From Planctomycetaceae bacterium (lineage in GTDB: Bacteria; Planctomycetota; Phycisphaerae; UBA1845; UTPLA1): a stretch of DNA of 64,000 nt. The translations under genes and the position numbers were made by a program. Below are positions 1 to 8,675 of this stretch, piece by piece (the stretch's first letter is position 1; each line of letters begins with the position of its first letter). The DNA is taken from the NCBI GenBank assembly GCA_011525745.1, contig WYBU01000068.1, positions 1-64,000 on the forward strand. The letters are read 5' to 3'. The notes beneath the pieces are model-generated. The model was not told the DNA's origin. It was given only the letters and a program-made list of their open reading frames with translations, and made no database searches.

Positions 1-122
1 GTTCAATCGCTTCCGGCGGCTTTTCATTCGCTGGGAAAAAAAGTCGGTCAACTACGCCGCTTTCCTACACTTGGCTTCGGCCTGCATCGCCTACCGCGCA
101 GCAGGGGTTTTGGGATAGGCTC
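1..122 (+). mobile_element. Right end of an IS5-type insertion sequence
   Basis: The window opens inside an insertion sequence. The transposase C-terminus (2-118) runs into a terminal repeat at 106-122, GGTTTTGGGATAGGCTC, whose complement begins GAGCCTATCCCAAAA, the style of end found in IS5-family elements. The TTAA at 123-126 fits the YTAR target duplication of that family. The left end lies outside the window, so duplication of the target cannot be confirmed. Confidence 0.7.
2..118 (+). CDS. IS5-family transposase, C-terminal fragment
   Basis: This is the last 38 codons of a DDE transposase, in frame to a TAG stop at 116-118. The stretch FNRFRRLFIRWEKKSVNYA followed by FLHLASACIAYR has the basic RWEKK patch and hydrophobic tail seen at the end of IS5/IS427-type transposases, where it follows the catalytic Glu region. 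The stop codon lies inside the terminal inverted repeat, which is common for these compact elements. The upstream part, including the DDE residues, is outside the window, so I cannot tell whether the element is intact. Confidence 0.7.
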   Translation, partial: FNRFRRLFIRWEKKSVNYAAFLHLASACIAYRAAGVLG

Positions 123-291
123 TTAATCGTTTGCATAACACTTCATTCTGTCGCGCTGCCGAGGCGAACGTCGAGCAGCCCCGTTTCTGCGAAGACATTT
201 GATTCTTGCGGGCGTCTGCCACACGAGATTCAAGGACTGGGGCGCGCAAATCGTTGTGATATCGGGATTCAACAGTCGGAGCCGGCCCGCG

Positions 292-2538
292 CTAATCCCC
301 CGCCAACGCCTCCACGAACGGCCCGACGTCCTCGCCGTCGGCAAGCCCGTCGCCGTTGAAGTCGGCCCGCGCGATCTGATCCGACGCGCGCGTATATCCC
401 AGCAGCACGCGCACAAACGCGCCGATGTCGCCCGCGTCCACCTGCCCATTGCCGTTGAAGTCGCCGGCCGTGTCGCTGCACGTCAGAATCTCGAACATCA
501 CGTCATCGACCGCCGCTTCGGTGACGCTGTTGTCCGGGTTGTCCTGCACGCTGAAGCGCAGCTTCATCTGTCCCGTGGGCGCGAGGAAGTCACTCACGCG
601 AAACCGCCGATAGGACCAGAACGGCCCCGTCCGCACGGTCTCGATCGTCGTCCAGCTCGCCCCGCCGTTGTTGCTCAACTGAACCTGCATCACGTCGTTG
701 TCGTTGCTGCAGTACATCCAGCGGTAATAGCTCAGCCACGCCTCGCCGCCCGACAGATCCACCAGCGGCGACGTCAGAATCGTCGGCCCGCCGTCCACGT
801 CGGCCGCGCCGGGACCGCCGCCCGGAACGCCCTGGCCCGTCACATAGCAATGCGTCCCGCTGCCGAAGACGTTGTCGTTGTTCGGCTGCGCTTGCCGAAT
901 GCCGTTGGTCGTCCCGATCGGCGCCACGCGCACCCACGCCCCCTGCATGTTCGCCGCGCTGCTGACGCTCCAGCCCTGTTCCTGATCGAAATCGTCGATT
1001 AACGGCAGCGCCCGATAGCGGACCGGCCGCGCGTGAAACGCCCCCGGGCCGCCCAGCGGCTCGGTATTCGTCCCGCCGCCCGTGCCGGCGGCGCTGAGAT
1101 AGAAGTCGACGCGCCCGCCGCACGTCGCCGCCGGCAGCGCCGCCTCGTAACGGCTGCCGCCCAGATGTGTCATGGGCGCGCTGGTGAACGGGTCAAACGA
1201 ACTGAGCCGGTAGAACAGTTGAGCGGACGAGGGAACGACGACCTGCGTGCCGGGCAGAATCTCGACATTCAGCGTCGTGGCCTGACCAGGCGCGAATGCG
1301 CTGGGCAGCGGGTCGATGAATCGGAAACGCACCGGCGCGGTCACGCGGTCGGCCAGGTAAATCGCCGCCGGCAGGTTCTCGATGCAGGTCGGCAGAATCT
1401 GAACCGCAGGCAGCAGGAACCCGAATTGTCCGGAATCGCGCAACTCCCACGCGTAGCTATAGACCCCCGCGTCGCCGTAGGTCCAGTCGATCGACCCGCC
1501 GCTGACCGGATAGATCGTCGTATAGACCGGCCCCAGCAGGTGCACCGTGCCGAACGGCGCCAGGATCGCGTCGCGCATCGGCCGGCCGTCTTCGCGATAC
1601 GCCGCGTCGGCCGGACTCGGTGTCGAAGTCCATCCCCACGGCCACATCGTCAGTTGCGAATAGCTGTGGAAGTCGATGTAGGCCCTGATCTCGGGATGGG
1701 CGAGGAAGAAGTCGCGCAGCGCCGCCGTCTCCGGCTCCGAAAACGCCGCCGTTCCGCGATAAGTGTCGCTGCCGGGCGAACCGCTTGATCCGTTGTTGTT
1801 GCCCCAGTGGTTGCCCCAGTTGCGATTGAGGTCGACGCCGAACGTGCCGCCGGCGTTGGGACGCCGGTTCTTGCGCCACAGGCGGTTGTTCGTCCACGAA
1901 AACACATACCCGTCGGAGTTCACGATCGGCGCCAGATAAAACGAAACGCGCTCCAGCAAGGGTGGGATGGCCGGATCGGTGTCGTAGTTGTTGACCAGAT
2001 AGTCGGCCAGATAAAGCACGACCGGCGGACTGACCCACTCGCGGGCATGCTGGCAGCCGTTGTAGAACACGGCCGGCCGGTTGGGCGGCGCGTTGGGGCC
2101 GTGAACGTGAATCATCCAGATCGGCCGGCCTTCGATCGTGTTGCCGAGGCTGACGATCTGTGCCAAATCGGGCCGCGCGGCGACCAGCGCGTTCATGTGC
2201 GCCACGAGCGTGGCGAAGTCGCCGTAATCGCCGAATGGCGGGGCGCCGCGCGGCTCGAACCCCTCGGCCTGCGCCCGCATCAGCGCGCCCACGTCGTCGA
2301 TCAGCGTCTCATACGACAGCCCGGCTGCATCGAGCGCATCGCGCTGGCCGGGCGTCACGCGCACGTCAACAAGGCCGATTCCTTCTCCGTGGCTCCAGAC
2401 GTCGGCGTCGAGGTCGCGCATCAACTGCAACTCGGCTTCGTTGCGGACGTCGATGCGCACGACGCGATGGCCGTCGAACTCGTCGGCGTAGGCGCCGCTC
2501 GCCGAATACGTGATCGCGACGGCGATCGCCAGCCGCAT
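292..2538 (-). CDS. Secreted M14-type zinc carboxypeptidase with dockerin-like tail
   Basis: A 748-residue secreted peptidase. The chosen ATG begins a signal peptide (MRLAIAVAITYSASGAYA); the open frame continues upstream without signal-like sequence and through a dispersed repeat, so the longer start is unlikely. The M14 catalytic set is visible: zinc ligands in GCQHAREW (HxxE) and later in DFHSYS, substrate-binding RNWG, and the general base Glu in YAWELRD. After the catalytic domain comes a beta-rich, MAM-like jelly-roll region with paired Cys and Trp residues. The C-terminus carries two calcium-binding DFNGNG/DFNGDG repeats about 30 residues apart, a dockerin-type module used in planctomycetes for secreted proteins. 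Role: extracellular protein digestion, removing C-terminal residues. It stands alone and no operon partner is evident. Confidence 0.9.
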   Translation of the reverse strand: MRLAIAVAITYSASGAYADEFDGHRVVRIDVRNEAELQLMRDLDADVWSHGEGIGLVDVRVTPGQRDALDAAGLSYETLIDDVGALMRAQAEGFEPRGAPPFGDYGDFATLVAHMNALVAARPDLAQIVSLGNTIEGRPIWMIHVHGPNAPPNRPAVFYNGCQHAREWVSPPVVLYLADYLVNNYDTDPAIPPLLERVSFYLAPIVNSDGYVFSWTNNRLWRKNRRPNAGGTFGVDLNRNWGNHWGNNNGSSGSPGSDTYRGTAAFSEPETAALRDFFLAHPEIRAYIDFHSYSQLTMWPWGWTSTPSPADAAYREDGRPMRDAILAPFGTVHLLGPVYTTIYPVSGGSIDWTYGDAGVYSYAWELRDSGQFGFLLPAVQILPTCIENLPAAIYLADRVTAPVRFRFIDPLPSAFAPGQATTLNVEILPGTQVVVPSSAQLFYRLSSFDPFTSAPMTHLGGSRYEAALPAATCGGRVDFYLSAAGTGGGTNTEPLGGPGAFHARPVRYRALPLIDDFDQEQGWSVSSAANMQGAWVRVAPIGTTNGIRQAQPNNDNVFGSGTHCYVTGQGVPGGGPGAADVDGGPTILTSPLVDLSGGEAWLSYYRWMYCSNDNDVMQVQLSNNGGASWTTIETVRTGPFWSYRRFRVSDFLAPTGQMKLRFSVQDNPDNSVTEAAVDDVMFEILTCSDTAGDFNGNGQVDAGDIGAFVRVLLGYTRASDQIARADFNGDGLADGEDVGPFVEALAGD

Positions 2539-2623
2539 GAACGCCAGCGCCGAGCCGATCGGCGCCCAGCGCGGCGTGCTGATGTCGTTGGTAGTCCCGG
2601 TGAGAATCCACGCATCATTTCTA

Positions 2624-2683
2624 GATCGCGTGGAACGGGCTTGTAGCCCGTTCGTGCGGGCTGAATGCCCGCAGCTCGCCATG
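2624..2683. repeat. Dispersed double-hairpin repeat, copy 1
   Basis: Two adjacent hairpins, arms GAACGGGC/GCCCGTTC and then GCGGGC/GCCCGC, flanked by GATCGCGTG and ending near CCATG. A near-identical copy in the opposite orientation lies at 5861-5913. It sits upstream of the carboxypeptidase start and makes the apparent N-terminal extension of that frame spurious. Confidence 0.8.
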
Positions 2684-3252
2684 TATGGGATGCGAACAGC
2701 CTGTACAACGACATTAGATGCTGGATTAGTCGCGAAGCGTGGTCCGATCATGATGGCGATCCCTCCCGCCGGACGTGCCACGCTTCATGATACCAAGGTG
2801 TAGTTCCGAAGGACATGCCGTACGGGCGGTTTTGCGTATGTGCGCGCAGCGGCGCACCGGGCACGTCTGCGGTCCCCGACGCTCCCCGGGGGCTGTATCC
2901 GTTGCACATGGGGTGCGAACGAACCTGATGATTCAGGTAAGCGGCGAGGTTGCTGCGCCTGGCCCTCAAGGAGTCCTGACGGTTGCGCACTCGAATGGAC
3001 ATATCAAGGTATCCGCGCCCAAGCTGCATCGCGGTCAGTCGGTGGAAGTGACAATTCGTATGTCCAAAGGCAGTGCGACGCGACAATCGATAATTGACAT
3101 CATCGCCGGCTCCCCGGCGGACGATTTTTCAAGAGTGCCGAGGACATGCAGGCTTATGCGCGCGCCAAGCGCGAAAGCTGGAAGCCTGATGGAAGCGACT
3201 CCTGCTCGGCAGCGTCAGCCTCGCCCAGCAGCGGTGCTCACGCTCACGCACA
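2684..3252. other. Intergenic stretch without identified gene
   Basis: No frame here has a convincing start, ribosome binding site or recognisable domain. The short open frames of 80-110 codons on both strands have no conserved motif and overlap one another. I see no tRNA-like or terminator structure. Confidence 0.4.
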
Positions 3253-4578
3253 TTACGCCCGCATCGCCGCCAACAGTTCGTCGCGATGATCCCGTACGAA
3301 CCGCAAGACCTTCGTGCTGCGCGGATCAATCGGACCGGCCGGCGTCAGGATCGTCCAGTCCGTCAAGCGATCAATTTCGTGCGCACCGCGCTGTCCCTCG
3401 CTCATGCGCGAGATGTCGTGCGGCTGGTTCACGAGCGTGGCGTCGATGCGGCGCTCGTCGGCGGCATGTACCTGGAACCACAGGTGTTCGCGCTCCGACG
3501 GGCTGCCCGAATCGGTTTCATACCCGAGCTTGACCAGCGTCGGAAAATCAAACGGCCGCAGTTCTTCGACGATCTGCCGGAAGAACGAATACGTCCCGCG
3601 CGCCCGCTGCGCCATCAGTTCCGTCGCCGCATCGGAAAAACGGCAAATCAGCCCATCCGGAATCGGCGCCGACAGAAAACGCGATGGCTGGACCTTCTTC
3701 GACCAGCGCGACAGCAGGCCGCCCGCCGGCTCGCAAAGCACGGCGCGTTTTTCGATGTGGCAGTCGTCCTCGGCCAGCCCCGTTTCCCGAAGCAGGGCCG
3801 GATCGGCCTGAGCGCGAAAGGTCGCGGCATCGACAAAACGCACCGTACCACCTGGGTGCGCGAGTTTGAATTTCGGCGTGGACGGCGTCACGGCGCCTTC
3901 GACGATAGCATACGCAATCGCGCGGAACGCATCGTAGGCATACTGGAACAGTTCCGACGCCGGATACAGAATGTCGAAATCGAATCCGCCCACGGCCGAC
4001 AGACCGTGCGTGTGTGCCCATACGGGTCGTGCTGAGGATTCGTCGTCCTTCGATGCGTTCGCCTCGGGTTGCTCCCTCGTAACGACGTGCAGATTGAACG
4101 TCGCGGCGATGTCGACGTCCGCATCGTGGGCCAACTCGTTGTCGAGTGCGGCGCGAGACCAGAACCGCTGGGCGGTCTCGTCAAAAGCCGCCACGCCGTC
4201 GTCGCCCATCAGCGCACCCATGTAGTGCAGCAAATGCTTGCGATCCCGCAGCACGTTCTCGCGACGGCCCTTGAGCGTCACGAGAACACAACCGCGTCCG
4301 GCCAGCGCAAGCTCCTTTTCCGGCCGCGTCAAGCCGGCGTCCCACTCGATGAGGATCGGCGCTGGGACCATGCTCTTGCGGGGGCAGATCAGTCGCGCCT
4401 CGCCCCACTGCGGATGGTCCAGGTGGCAGGTGAAATGTGCATCCGGGTGTGGTTCTCCCGCTCGGATCGTCACGCCCCGCTTGCGAAGATCGGCGAATTC
4501 CTCGAGTCGTGGCGGCATGGTGCCTCGATACAAGACCATGGCGCCACAGTGAGCGCTTCGTCGCAGCCATTCGAACAT
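3253..4578 (-). CDS. DUF2314-type protein of unknown function
   Basis: A 441-residue cytoplasmic protein with no signal peptide or membrane segment. I start it at the ATG reading MFEWLRRS because GAGGGAG sits 6 nt upstream; a further ATG 22 codons earlier lacks such a site. The last ~90 residues (LWFQVHAADERRIDATLVNQ, then HEIDRLTDWTIL) resemble DUF2314, a small domain with a W-x-V/E-V core and a closing D-W motif. The long N-terminal part is reminiscent of DUF4026, which is often joined to DUF2314, but I am less sure of that. No function is established for either domain. The gene is alone, followed by a short unrelated gene after about 240 bp. Confidence 0.65.
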   Translation of the reverse strand: MFEWLRRSAHCGAMVLYRGTMPPRLEEFADLRKRGVTIRAGEPHPDAHFTCHLDHPQWGEARLICPRKSMVPAPILIEWDAGLTRPEKELALAGRGCVLVTLKGRRENVLRDRKHLLHYMGALMGDDGVAAFDETAQRFWSRAALDNELAHDADVDIAATFNLHVVTREQPEANASKDDESSARPVWAHTHGLSAVGGFDFDILYPASELFQYAYDAFRAIAYAIVEGAVTPSTPKFKLAHPGGTVRFVDAATFRAQADPALLRETGLAEDDCHIEKRAVLCEPAGGLLSRWSKKVQPSRFLSAPIPDGLICRFSDAATELMAQRARGTYSFFRQIVEELRPFDFPTLVKLGYETDSGSPSEREHLWFQVHAADERRIDATLVNQPHDISRMSEGQRGAHEIDRLTDWTILTPAGPIDPRSTKVLRFVRDHRDELLAAMRA

Positions 4579-4817
4579 GACGGACTCCCTCGCGCGTGTC
4601 GACTCCCTGCCGACACGAACCAGGGGCGTATGATATCGAAACAATTCATGAATAAAAGTGCCGCACGGGCAGAAATGAGACGTCGTCGGCGAGTCTCGAC
4701 GCCGCCGGTAGGCGGCACGGGTGCGAAACGAACGGCCGGTACCGAATCAGACATTGGCAATCGCGAATTCTGGAAGCCCGCACCGCACACCGCACGACGC
4801 GAACGCACCGCGCCAGA

Positions 4818-5030
4818 TCAATACCCCTGTGCCCGCCGCGCCGGCGCCGGCTCGACCCGACCGCGCGCGACCAACTGGTTCATGTAGTACCGGTCGGCCT
4901 CCTCCAGCAGCGTCACCAGACGCGCGAACTCGCGCCGCTGCTCCGGCGTCAGACGCGGACCCAGATCGAGGTTGAACTTCTTGACGATGTCGCGGGCCAC
5001 CTTCAGAGGTGGCGGCGTGGCGTGGCTCAT
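4818..5030 (-). CDS. Small hypothetical protein, 70 residues
   Basis: The ATG (MSHATPPPLKVARDIV) is preceded by GGGAGG about 10 nt upstream, which decides the start. The product is a charged, probably alpha-helical protein, with the segment RLTPEQRREFARLVTLLEE suggesting one amphipathic helix. There is no signal peptide and no known domain. Coding is supported by the ribosome site and by codon use like its neighbours. It lies about 110 bp downstream of the lipoprotein gene on the same strand and may be co-transcribed with it. Function unknown. Confidence 0.55.
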   Translation of the reverse strand: MSHATPPPLKVARDIVKKFNLDLGPRLTPEQRREFARLVTLLEEADRYYMNQLVARGRVEPAPARRAQGY

Positions 5031-5140
5031 GACGGCGGAACCTCCCAACAACGCTCGGCAGGACGACCGGGTGTGCCCAAGTCTCGCAGTGCTTACATTA
5101 TAATCGCTGGTCCAGCGAATACCGCGCAAAAATCCGAAGC

Positions 5141-5797
5141 TCACTCGCCGGACGGCGCCGCCGGGCGCGATCCGCGAAGCAGCCGATCTCGAACCACGCC
5201 CAGGATTTCCTGCTCGAGCCGTCGATCACGCCCGATATCGGTCCACACCTGGGCCTGTTCGGCCGTCGCGCTCGCTTCGCCCTGAATCGGCGTGTACGCC
5301 GTCGGGTCCTCGTCGCGCGCCGAACGCTGGTGGGCAAACGCCCGATGATCGGCCGTGTCCAGCCGCTGTCGCGTCACGCGGCAATCCACCACGATCGAGT
5401 CGCCCTGCTGCAACACCGTCATCGCCGCCTGTCGCCGCACGCGGTTTCGAAACCCGGCCACTTCGTCGCGCAATCGACCCGTGCCCCCCGGCTCGGTATT
5501 CTCGCTCGGCGCGGCCGTGATCCGCCCGGTCGCCGGATCGGCCGCGATCCCCTCGAACCACTGCGACAGTGCATGAACCGCCGAGTCGAATGCGGCATGA
5601 TACGACACGTTGTCGAGCCGTTGTCGGCTGGCGGCGTAGGCCCGCGTTCCTTCGCCGCCCAGCCCCGCCGCCGGATCGTCGGCGTCCGCGCAGCCGCCCA
5701 GCGTCAACATCGCCGCCAGGGCCGACGACGCGAGCTTGAAACGCATTTTCGCGAAACCGCCGCGCACACCGTTGCAGCGACCGTCTACTGGAGTCAT
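5141..5797 (-). CDS. Putative lipoprotein of unknown function
   Basis: A 218-residue protein with a hydrophobic segment LASSALAAMLTL and a lipobox LGGC, after which the mature chain would begin ADADDPAAGLGG. The first ATG has GGGGAG 9 nt upstream; a second ATG 17 codons later (MRFKLASS) would give a more typical signal length but has a weaker site. The mature part contains ITAAPSENTEPGGTGRLRDE and a helical, Arg-rich region with SIVVDCRVTRQR. Planctomycete outer-envelope lipoproteins of this size are common but I recognise no family. It is monocistronic or shares a transcript with the 70-residue gene downstream. Confidence 0.65.
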   Translation of the reverse strand: MTPVDGRCNGVRGGFAKMRFKLASSALAAMLTLGGCADADDPAAGLGGEGTRAYAASRQRLDNVSYHAAFDSAVHALSQWFEGIAADPATGRITAAPSENTEPGGTGRLRDEVAGFRNRVRRQAAMTVLQQGDSIVVDCRVTRQRLDTADHRAFAHQRSARDEDPTAYTPIQGEASATAEQAQVWTDIGRDRRLEQEILGVVRDRLLRGSRPAAPSGE

Positions 5798-5860
5798 GGC
5801 GCCGTTCTCCCCGCGTTTTCCACAGCGTAGTTCGTCAGCATGTTCACCGCCTAAGTATCA

Positions 5861-5913
5861 CATGGCGCGGGCATTCCGCCCGCACGAACGGGCTACAGCC
5901 CGTTCCACGCGAC
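5861..5913. repeat. Dispersed double-hairpin repeat, copy 2
   Basis: Reverse-complement copy of the element at 2624-2683: GCGGGC/GCCCGC, then GAACGGGC/GCCCGTTC, then CACGCGACC. The two copies differ by a single-base insertion in the first loop and a few substitutions. The element lies in the spacer between two divergent genes. Confidence 0.8.
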
Positions 5914-6049
5914 CTCAAAAGTATGCACCGACTTTGGCCGGGACCGCCGGCTTCGTTTCGACGGTGCGCGAGCCTATCTTCGCGCCTACGGACCGTCAAA
6001 CCGACCGCGCCGCTCGCCTGCGGACGCCGCCAGCGGGTACCATGACGTC

Positions 6050-7180
6050 ATGCCGCGGGAACGCATCCTGGTGGTCGACGACGAACCCGGCCTGCTGCGC
6101 TCGGCCGAGCGTATTCTCGGCGACGACTACGACGTCTTCACCGCCGGGCTGCCTTCCGAGGCGCTGCGCCGCGCCGCCACATTCGAACCCGACCTGGCGA
6201 TCCTCGACATCCGCATGCCCGAAATGACCGGCTTCGACCTGATGGATCGCCTGTTGGCCGTGCATTCCGGCGTCGATTTCATTCTCATGACGGGCAGCGC
6301 CTCGCGTCCCGACGAGCAGCTCATCCGCGCCATCAAACAGCGCGCGTTTTACTTCATCCAGAAGCCGTTCGACCGCGAGGTCCTTCGCACCCTGGTCGCG
6401 CGGTGTTTCGAGCTGCGGCGACTGTCGGCCGACAATCGCCGGCACGTGTCGCGCCTCGAAAACGACCTGGCCGAGGTGCGCGTCTTTTTGACGGGCCTGC
6501 TTCCGCCGGCGCAGGCCGTCGTCAACGGCGTTCGCATCACGGCCCGCTGGTCGGCCTGCACCGAAGTCGGCGGCGACCTGTTCGACTACGTCGCCGTCGG
6601 CAACGACGTCGTGGCGCTGATCGTCGCGGACGTGGCCGGCCACGGCGTCTCCGCGGCGATGCTCACCGGGACGGTCAAGGCCGCCTTTCACGCCGGCGAC
6701 GTCGAGAGCTACGCGCCGCGCGAGGTCGTGTCGCGCGTCTATGCCGCGCTGCGGGCCTTCGGCACCGAGCGATTCGTGACGCTTTTCTGCGCCCGCATCG
6801 TCCCCGCGCGGCAGCGCATCGAGTTCGTCAACGGCGGCCATCCGCCACCGATCCTGCGCCGCGCCGACGGCTCGACCACCAGCATCGGCGCCACCGGGCC
6901 GATCCTGTCCCCGGCCTTTCCCGACGACAGTTGGATCGAAGAGTCCTTCGGCTTCGGACCGGGCGACCGGCTGCTCGTCCATACCGACGGTCTGGCCGAC
7001 GCCGCCGGCGCCGCCGGACCGTTCGGCCGCCGACGCATCGAGCAGCACGTCGCGTCCAGCCCCTACGGCGGCGCGCCGTTCATCGACGATCTGTTCATGA
7101 CCGTGGCGCGGCACGTCGGTGGCTGCGGCTGCACGGACGACGTTACGGCCGTCTGCGTCGAGCTGGCGAAAACCGACTGA
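6050..7180 (+). CDS. Response regulator fused to PP2C/SpoIIE phosphatase
   Basis: A 376-residue signalling protein of the RsbU type. Residues 1-120 form a receiver domain: acidic pair in VVDDEP, phospho-acceptor Asp in LAILDIRMP, and the conserved Lys in FIQKPFD. A short helical linker (125-165) leads to a PP2C/SpoIIE serine phosphatase domain. Its metal-binding Asp residues are visible in EVGGDLFDY, VADVAGHG, HTDGLAD and CTDDVTAV. Members of this family dephosphorylate an anti-sigma-factor antagonist when the receiver is phosphorylated, so the output is probably partner switching controlling an alternative sigma factor. No kinase, antagonist or sigma factor is adjacent. The gene is convergent with phoU-arsC. 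Confidence 0.92.
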   Translation: MPRERILVVDDEPGLLRSAERILGDDYDVFTAGLPSEALRRAATFEPDLAILDIRMPEMTGFDLMDRLLAVHSGVDFILMTGSASRPDEQLIRAIKQRAFYFIQKPFDREVLRTLVARCFELRRLSADNRRHVSRLENDLAEVRVFLTGLLPPAQAVVNGVRITARWSACTEVGGDLFDYVAVGNDVVALIVADVAGHGVSAAMLTGTVKAAFHAGDVESYAPREVVSRVYAALRAFGTERFVTLFCARIVPARQRIEFVNGGHPPPILRRADGSTTSIGATGPILSPAFPDDSWIEESFGFGPGDRLLVHTDGLADAAGAAGPFGRRRIEQHVASSPYGGAPFIDDLFMTVARHVGGCGCTDDVTAVCVELAKTD

Positions 7181-7548
7181 CAGCGTGTTGGCGAAGGCTC
7201 AACCGGACCGCGACCCTGAACGCGACCTGGGCGGGAGCGTGAAGGGAGCGGCGATTTGCCACCGCGACGAGCGAAGCGCTCGTCTGCAACGGCTTGTCTT
7301 GATTCGGACTTCTCAAACACACGATAAGCGGCGCGGCCCGTGCGGCATGGCGATTCGCGACCTGCAACGGCGCCAACGAGGCAGTACGGGAAGGGTGAAC
7401 AGGGCAGCACAAACAGGGAACAGAAAATCCGCACCCTTGCTCGGGGGTTTCGTTGCGGCACGTGTTGTCCATGCAAGGAGACGGCGCCGGCGGATTGTCG
7501 GAGTCAGACGAGCCTCTCTTGCTTACAATTCCAAAACCCGCGACGTGA
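7181..7548. other. Intergenic region between convergent genes, with hairpin
   Basis: A perfect 8-bp stem with a 3-nt loop lies at 7266-7284 (GACGAGCG-AAG-CGCTCGTC). It could end transcription from either side, although no T-run follows. The rest contains GGGAAGGGTGAACAGGG-like purine runs and no supported gene. Confidence 0.5.
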
Positions 7549-8661
7549 TCATGCGGGCCTGGTTGTTTCGGCGACGAGGACCCGGATGCGCCGGTGAAGC
7601 TCGTCGCGCACCCGGCGAAATGCCGCGATCTGCGCATCCGGCTGCGCTTCGGATGCCGCGGGATCGGGCAGCGCCCACGTTTCGGCCCGTTCAATTCCGG
7701 GCAACGTCACGCAGATTTCCTCGGCGCACAGGTGAATCACCGTGTTGATCTGGTCCAGAGGCACTTCGGTAATGCGCTTGGGTCGTTGCCCGGAGATGTC
7801 CAGTCCCATTTCGCGCATCACTTCGATCGCGCGCGGATCCACCTGCGACGCCGGATCAGAGCCGGCGCTCCATATTGCCGTGTCGGGCGGCAGCAGGGAG
7901 CGCGCCAGGCCCTCTGCCATCTGGCTTCGCGCAGAATTGTGAACGCAGAGGAACAACACGCCCCGGATCGCCCGACCCTTATCCGCACGGAACGCCGAAG
8001 TGTGCCGAATGTCCTCTCCGCCGACCATGAAGATGGCTTTTTCGGCCAGATTGGTGGCGTGGTCGCCGATGCGCTCAAAGTATTTCGCGATGGACAGCAG
8101 CCGCGTGGCCGTTCCGGCCTGCGTGGGATCCGCCGCCATGCGGTTGAGCAGTTGACGAAAGACCTGTGCCAGCAGGGCGTCGACGCGCGCGTCCTGCGCA
8201 ATGACCGCTTTGCCGGCCGCAACGTCGCTGGACAGGACGGCCTCCAGCGAGCGGCTGACCATGTCCTGGAGGACGCCGGCCATGTTCGCCAGGTCGGATG
8301 TCGCATCGAGGCGTAGCTCGCCGCCGAGTTCCTGCGTCCGCTCGCAGACGTTGACGCACAAATCGGCGATGCGCTCCAGATCGGTCACGAGTTTCAAGGC
8401 CGTCGTGACGAAGCGCAGGTCCGAACCCATCGGTTGTCGCCGGGCGAGGATGCTCAGGCACAGTTCGTCGATCTCGACCTCCATGCGATCGACGCTCCGG
8501 TCGCGCCGCATCGTCTGCGCGGCCAGCGCGGCGTCGCCGTTTACAAACGCGCGAACGCAATCGGCGAACATGCCGCAGACGGCGCTGCCCATGTCGGCCA
8601 GGCGATCGTGCAGCCGCTGAAGTTCCTGTTCATATTCGCGATCGGTATGTGCAAGGGACAT
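7549..8661 (-). CDS. phoU: PhoU fused to arsenate reductase (LMW-phosphatase type)
   Basis: A 370-residue fusion. Residues 1-220 are a full PhoU: two three-helix bundles with the paired metal-binding motifs DLERIADLCVN (94-104) and YFERIGDHATN (194-204). PhoU restrains the PstSCAB transporter and the PhoR kinase. Residues 233-370 are an ArsC-like low-molecular-weight phosphatase domain: CVHNSAR (the CX5R loop, nucleophile Cys239), two further Cys in LCAEEIC (312, 317) and the acid LPDPA (Asp333). Spacing of the last two Cys (5) is shorter than the usual 7. Arsenate reductases of this class turn arsenate into arsenite using thioredoxin. The gene is last in the pst operon, 14 bp after pstB. The fusion puts arsenate reduction on the regulator of the transporter that imports arsenate. 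Confidence 0.93.
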   Translation of the reverse strand: MSLAHTDREYEQELQRLHDRLADMGSAVCGMFADCVRAFVNGDAALAAQTMRRDRSVDRMEVEIDELCLSILARRQPMGSDLRFVTTALKLVTDLERIADLCVNVCERTQELGGELRLDATSDLANMAGVLQDMVSRSLEAVLSSDVAAGKAVIAQDARVDALLAQVFRQLLNRMAADPTQAGTATRLLSIAKYFERIGDHATNLAEKAIFMVGGEDIRHTSAFRADKGRAIRGVLFLCVHNSARSQMAEGLARSLLPPDTAIWSAGSDPASQVDPRAIEVMREMGLDISGQRPKRITEVPLDQINTVIHLCAEEICVTLPGIERAETWALPDPAASEAQPDAQIAAFRRVRDELHRRIRVLVAETTRPA

Positions 8662-8675
8662 CGCGGTTCCCAGCG

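Noticed and set aside
199-1002. Plus-strand frame of 267 codons
   Set aside because: Antisense to the carboxypeptidase; Arg/His/Val-rich composition typical of a shadow frame.
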